NCBI GenBank assembly: GCA_046269235.1
Contig: JBJZOS010000002.1
Span: 310,001-374,000, forward strand
Direction of reading: 5' to 3'
DNA from: Soonwooa sp032078105
GTDB lineage: Bacteria; Bacteroidota; Bacteroidia; Flavobacteriales; Weeksellaceae
Length of the DNA: 64,000 nt
The first letter of the stretch is position 1. Every line of letters starts with the position of its first letter. Shown here one piece after another: positions 60,127-64,000 of the stretch. Made by a program: the position numbers and the translations under genes. A model generated the notes under the pieces. The model was not told the origin of the DNA. It saw nothing but the letters and a program-made list of their open reading frames with translations, and searched no databases.

Positions 60127-61362
60127 ATGGAAAACCAAACGGCAGAACATAAATTTGAATTACTAAAGGGCGATAAAGTTCTTTGGATGGTTATCATTTT
60201 GATATCCTTTCTGTCGATCTTTCCGGTGTATTCAGCAAGTTCTAACCTAGAATACATCGCGAATAACGGTACAACAACCTCACACGTTCTTAAACACATG
60301 GTTTTCCTAGTGGTAGGTTTAGGGATTATGCGTGGGATTGGCGCTATCAAATACGAATATATAGGTAAACTAAGTTCGATTTTGTTAGCGATTACTGTCG
60401 GATTGTTGGTAGTTACCATGTTTACGGGACAGACTATTGACGGGGCCAGTGCATCACGTTGGTTGAAGATTCCGGGAACACCGATTTCATTCCAGCCCTC
60501 GTCGTTTGCTTATTTAATGTTAATCATTTATCTGTGCAGATATTTAACAAAGAAAATAGCGAGAGAGCGTTTACCCATCGAGAATATCATGTATATTTTC
60601 GGACCAATTATGCTTGTTTTTTTCTTGGTTGCGAAAGATAACGGATCAACAGGTTTAATGATTTTGATAGTGTCCATCGCAGTTTTGGTGTTTGGACAAT
60701 TACATTGGAAGTACATTGCGGGTTTTATCTCGGTGTCCGTTATTGGAGTTGTTATGTTTTTGTTGGTGGCATTAAATACTAACATCATCAACAACAACCG
60801 TGTACACACGTGGATGAGCCGTATCGAAACTTTTACAAATGCTAGAAAAAATGCAGATGTCGAAGATGAATCTTTAAAAGCCAAAAACTACCAGGTAATG
60901 CAAGCGAAAGCCGCAATTGTTCATGGTGGTTTTTATGGAATTGGACCGGGAAAAAGTGCTTTGAAACAAACACTGCCGCAATCAGTTTCGGATTTTATTT
61001 TCGCAATTATTGTTGAAGAATATGGTTGGATTGGTGCTTTTGTATTGATAAGTCTTTATATGATTATGATGATTAGGATTGTCATGATCGCGAGTAAGAT
61101 GCCCGCTTTTTTTGGATCCTTATTGGTGCTCGCCATCGGATTGATGATTTTTGTGCAATTGGGGGTTAATATCGCGGTTGCAATTAATTTGATTCCTGTT
61201 ACAGGACAGCCTTTACCATTAATAAGTTATGGTGGTACATCGATGTTAGTAACTTACATTCAATTAGGGATTATTTTAAGCATCAGTTCTCGAATCCAAG
61301 TTTATGACGAGGAAGGCATGGGTAAAAGACAAACAATAGAAGAAATTAACGACATCGCTTAA
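60127..61362 (+). CDS. ftsW: Septal peptidoglycan polymerase FtsW (SEDS)
   Basis: SEDS-family glycosyltransferase that polymerises lipid II with FtsI. The 411-residue membrane protein has ten helices; SEDS hallmarks are the KDNGSTGLMIL region (catalytic-type Asp), YGGFYGIGPGKSALKQTLPQ-type loop, and GQPLPLISYGGTSMLV at the C-terminal end. It lies 19 bp after murD and 72 bp before murG. Confidence 0.95.
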   Translation: MENQTAEHKFELLKGDKVLWMVIILISFLSIFPVYSASSNLEYIANNGTTTSHVLKHMVFLVVGLGIMRGIGAIKYEYIGKLSSILLAITVGLLVVTMFTGQTIDGASASRWLKIPGTPISFQPSSFAYLMLIIYLCRYLTKKIARERLPIENIMYIFGPIMLVFFLVAKDNGSTGLMILIVSIAVLVFGQLHWKYIAGFISVSVIGVVMFLLVALNTNIINNNRVHTWMSRIETFTNARKNADVEDESLKAKNYQVMQAKAAIVHGGFYGIGPGKSALKQTLPQSVSDFIFAIIVEEYGWIGAFVLISLYMIMMIRIVMIASKMPAFFGSLLVLAIGLMIFVQLGVNIAVAINLIPVTGQPLPLISYGGTSMLVTYIQLGIILSISSRIQVYDEEGMGKRQTIEEINDIA

Positions 61363-61434
61363 CAAAGAAAAAGTGTTGTTAAAGGACGATCTGGGAAAGA
61401 ATAGGACAAAGTTCTATTAAAATATATAAAAACA

Positions 61435-62541
61435 ATGAACAAATTAAAAGTTTTATTATCAGGCGGCGGAACAGGAGGACACATCTTCCCAGCTATCGCT
61501 ATTGCTGATGAAATCAAAAAAAGATTTCCAGAAGCTGAGTTTTTGTTCATTGGTGCAAACGGCAAAATGGAAATGGAAAAAGTTCCAAATGCAGGTTACA
61601 AGATCGAAGGTCTTAACATTGCAGGAATTGACCGCGGGAATATTTTATCCAATTTCAAATTGCCATTCAAGCTTTTGTCAAGTTTATCAAAAGCAAAAAA
61701 AATAATTAAAGAATTTCGTCCAGATGTAGCGATTGGGACGGGAGGATTTGCGAGTGGACCAGCTTTGTGGTCAGCTTCAAGATTGGGTGTTCCGACTTTT
61801 ATTCAGGAGCAAAATGCCTATCCAGGTGTTACCAACAAGTTGTTGAGCAAAAAGGCAAAAGCGGTTTTTACAGCTTATCCTAATATGGAAAAAGATTTTC
61901 CAAAAACAAAAGTTATCTTTTCTGGAAATCCGATTAGACAAAATATCGTAACAGATATGCAGGATTCAAAGACCGCAAAAGAACAACTTGGTTTGGATGC
62001 TGATAAATTGTGCATTTTGTCTGTTGGTGGTTCTTTAGGTTCTCGAACGTTGAATAATGGTTGGAAGGATAATCTTGTAGAATTTGAAAAAGTAAATATG
62101 CAACTTATCTGGCAAACAGGAAAATTGGATTTCGAAGTTTTAAACAATGACACTCAAATTTCGGGTTTAAAAAATCAAATTCAGTTGAAAGAGTTTGTTT
62201 ACGAAATGCCATTGACATATTCTGCGGCAGATGTTATTGTATCAAGAGCAGGAGCGATTGCAATTTCCGAATTGTCCGTTGCTGGCAAGCCTGTGTTATT
62301 GGTGCCTTTCCCTTTTGCAGCGGAAGATCATCAGACCAAAAACGCACTTAATTTGGTTGAAAAAAATGCAGCCAAAATGGTAAAAGATTCAGAGATGAAG
62401 GACTTGTTTTGGCCTACATTAATGAGTATTTGTAAGGATGAAAATCTACGAGCAGAAATGTCTGCCAATATCAAAACTTTTGCAAAACCAAACGCGACAG
62501 TTGAGATTGTTGATGAGATTTTAAAAACGATTAAAAAATAG
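61435..62541 (+). CDS. murG: UDP-GlcNAc:lipid I GlcNAc-transferase
   Basis: Adds GlcNAc to lipid I to give lipid II on the cytoplasmic face. The 368-residue GT28 enzyme has the N-terminal G-loop LSGGGTGGHIFPAIAIADEI, a second G-loop GTGGFASGPALW, EQNAYPGVTNKL, and the UDP-GlcNAc-binding C-terminal region SVGGSLGSRTLN, then SRAGAIAISELSVAGKPVLL and PFAAEDHQTKNA. Part of the dcw operon. Confidence 0.96.
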   Translation: MNKLKVLLSGGGTGGHIFPAIAIADEIKKRFPEAEFLFIGANGKMEMEKVPNAGYKIEGLNIAGIDRGNILSNFKLPFKLLSSLSKAKKIIKEFRPDVAIGTGGFASGPALWSASRLGVPTFIQEQNAYPGVTNKLLSKKAKAVFTAYPNMEKDFPKTKVIFSGNPIRQNIVTDMQDSKTAKEQLGLDADKLCILSVGGSLGSRTLNNGWKDNLVEFEKVNMQLIWQTGKLDFEVLNNDTQISGLKNQIQLKEFVYEMPLTYSAADVIVSRAGAIAISELSVAGKPVLLVPFPFAAEDHQTKNALNLVEKNAAKMVKDSEMKDLFWPTLMSICKDENLRAEMSANIKTFAKPNATVEIVDEILKTIKK

Positions 62542-62560
62542 TCTTCGGACAAAGAATAAA

Positions 62561-63919
62561 ATGAACTATCTAAATACATTCAAGCATTTCTACTTCATCG
62601 GTATCGGCGGTATCGGGATGAGTGCTTTGGCGAGATACTTCCACGCATCAGGTCGCGAGGTTATGGGTTATGACAAAACCAATACCAAGTTGACAACGCA
62701 ACTAATGGCTGAGGGAATTGACATCACTTTCGAGGACAAAATTGATGACAAAATTAAAGCTTTGTCGCCAAAAGATACGTTGGTGATCTATACACCAGCG
62801 ATAAAGACTTTAGGTATTTCAGATTATTTTGAAGCGCAAGGTTTCACGATTCACAAGCGTGCAAAAGTTCTTGGATTGGTGACCGAAGATACACAATGTA
62901 TTGCAGTTGCAGGGACACACGGGAAGACGACAACTTCGACACTTATTTCCCATTTGTGTAAAGAAGCTGACTTGCCTTTTTCAGCCTTTTTAGGTGGGAT
63001 TTCTGAGAATTTTAAATCCAATTTTCTTTACAACGGTAAAGAGCTTTCTGTCGTTGAAGCCGACGAATATGATAGAAGCTTCCTAAATCTTTCACCAGAT
63101 TGGGCGGTTGTAACTTCGATGGATGCTGACCATTTGGATATCTATGGTGATAAAAACCATATCGAAGAAGGCTTCCGCGCATTTGCAGCTTTGGTGCCAG
63201 ATGACAAACAACTTTTTGTGAAAAAAGGTTTGGATATCGGTCGCCCACACGAGACTTACTCGGTTAATGAAGAAGCCGATTATTATTCGGATAATTTGAG
63301 AATGGATCATGACAAAATTTATTTTGATTTCCATACGCCGACAGAGACGATCAAAGATTTCGTTTGGGAGATTCCGGGCATTCATAATGTTGAAAATGCC
63401 ACTGTTTCTTTAGCTATTTTACATAAAATGGGTGTTGATTTTGACAGGCTTAAAAAAGCAATTGCAAGTTTTAAAGGAATTAAAAGACGTTACACCAAAC
63501 ATATTTTTGACAACGGAAAAATATACATCGACGATTATGCGCATCATCCAACTGAACTGAATGCTGTGATTGGTTCGATAAAAACTTTCTACCCTAATAA
63601 AAAATTGTTGATTGCGTTTCAACCGCACTTGTTTAGCAGAACACGTGATTTCGCTGACGATTTTGCGAAAAGTATTGCAAAAGGAGATGACCTGTTGTTG
63701 TTAGATATCTATCCCGCGCGCGAGCTTCAGGAGAATTATCAAGGCGTGACATCTGCTTGGTTATTGGACAAGGTGGAAGCCGAAAACAAAGAAGTGGTAA
63801 CACTTGCAGAGACTTTTGATAAAATTAAATCTAAGGATTTTGATATTTTGTTGACCGTTGGTGCTGGTAATATCGATACACTTTATGACCCAATTGTGGA
63901 ATGGCTGCCAACACTTTAG
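62561..63919 (+). CDS. murC: UDP-MurNAc:L-alanine ligase
   Basis: Adds L-alanine to UDP-MurNAc, the first peptide step. The 452-residue Mur ligase has FYFIGIGGIGMSALARYFHA, the ATP motif VAGTHGKTTTSTLISH, EADEYDRSFLNL, MDADHLDIYGD, RRYTKH and IDDYAHHPTELNA. It is 19 bp after murG; murB and ddl are not between murC and ftsQ, as is normal in Bacteroidetes. Confidence 0.96.
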   Translation: MNYLNTFKHFYFIGIGGIGMSALARYFHASGREVMGYDKTNTKLTTQLMAEGIDITFEDKIDDKIKALSPKDTLVIYTPAIKTLGISDYFEAQGFTIHKRAKVLGLVTEDTQCIAVAGTHGKTTTSTLISHLCKEADLPFSAFLGGISENFKSNFLYNGKELSVVEADEYDRSFLNLSPDWAVVTSMDADHLDIYGDKNHIEEGFRAFAALVPDDKQLFVKKGLDIGRPHETYSVNEEADYYSDNLRMDHDKIYFDFHTPTETIKDFVWEIPGIHNVENATVSLAILHKMGVDFDRLKKAIASFKGIKRRYTKHIFDNGKIYIDDYAHHPTELNAVIGSIKTFYPNKKLLIAFQPHLFSRTRDFADDFAKSIAKGDDLLLLDIYPARELQENYQGVTSAWLLDKVEAENKEVVTLAETFDKIKSKDFDILLTVGAGNIDTLYDPIVEWLPTL

Positions 63920-63973
63920 TTTAAAAAATTTAAAAATAAATAGAGACGTACTTTTTGAATTGTACAATACATA

Positions 63974-64000
63974 ATGAAGAATAAATACAGAATATTAAAA
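63974..64000 (+). CDS. ftsQ: Start of a gene, probably ftsQ (cut by the window end)
   Basis: ATG at 63974 begins MKNKYRILK, 54 bp after murC. In flavobacterial dcw clusters ftsQ follows murC and begins with a short basic segment before its membrane helix. Only nine codons are visible, so the name rests on position. Confidence 0.5.

Overview
The window is a chromosomal segment of a low-GC flavobacterium, most likely of the Weeksellaceae (Chryseobacterium / Epilithonimonas / Elizabethkingia group). The evidence is a Flavobacterium-type prolyl endopeptidase, an AccD without zinc-ribbon cysteines, a flavobacterial order for the division/cell-wall cluster, promoters of the Bacteroidetes type (TTTG ... 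TAnnTTTG) and many Lol-type lipoproteins. I see no rRNA, tRNA, CRISPR array, transposase or prophage.

Layout. 0-7.1 kb: pyrD, truC and glyS separated by a graveyard of broken genes (DUF389, DUF4177-like, a TPR-like gene, a YdeI-like gene) and a structured interspersed repeat. 7.2-15.1 kb: lipoprotein, S9A prolyl oligopeptidase, a periplasmic TPR protein and a TonB-dependent receptor that share LytTR-like direct repeats upstream, Cu/Zn superoxide dismutase, a DUF4251 lipoprotein and an M48 metalloprotease. 15.2-23.8 kb: clpC, YgjV-glycosyltransferase pair, thioesterase-thiL pair, a second copy of the repeat, and a BaiN/HI0933 oxidoreductase-DUF2306-YARHG operon. 23.8-31.0 kb: an accessory block of orphan membrane proteins and lipoproteins, with a six-gene membrane operon headed by a DUF6688 protein, ending in two pseudogenes. 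31.0-36.3 kb: mutS, a bestrophin remnant, a SpoU methyltransferase, and CBS-nadK. 36.3-39.5 kb: an AT-rich cassette with an XRE regulator facing three envelope genes, the first cut by an in-frame TGA. 39.7-47.4 kb: fbaA, accD, DUF6973, fused SpmAB, comM, manC, SprT. 47.5-50.1 kb: a TPR histidine kinase and response regulator, followed by a candidate small RNA. 50.1-64.0 kb: GNAT, engB, alpha/beta hydrolase, then the division/cell-wall operon mraZ-rsmH-ftsL-ftsI-murE-mraY-murD-ftsW-murG-murC and the first codons of ftsQ.

How the genes work together. The last 11.7 kb is a classical dcw cluster: lipid I/II synthesis (MurC/D/E, MraY, MurG), flipping and transpeptidation at the septum (FtsW/FtsI/FtsL) and MraZ control through a three-repeat operator that I can read directly upstream of mraZ. 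The kinase-regulator pair carries the motif TACGGTTNACCGTA twice, once inside the kinase gene and once just upstream of a -7 box and a strong terminator. This suggests an autoregulated small RNA and is the most promising undescribed unit here.

A second theme is decay. At least eight genes carry frameshifts, stops or internal deletions. Several are one-base changes in A or T runs, so read-level checking is needed to separate real erosion from homopolymer error. The in-frame stops and the bestrophin deletion cannot be explained that way. All functions are assigned by recognising family motifs; nothing was searched.
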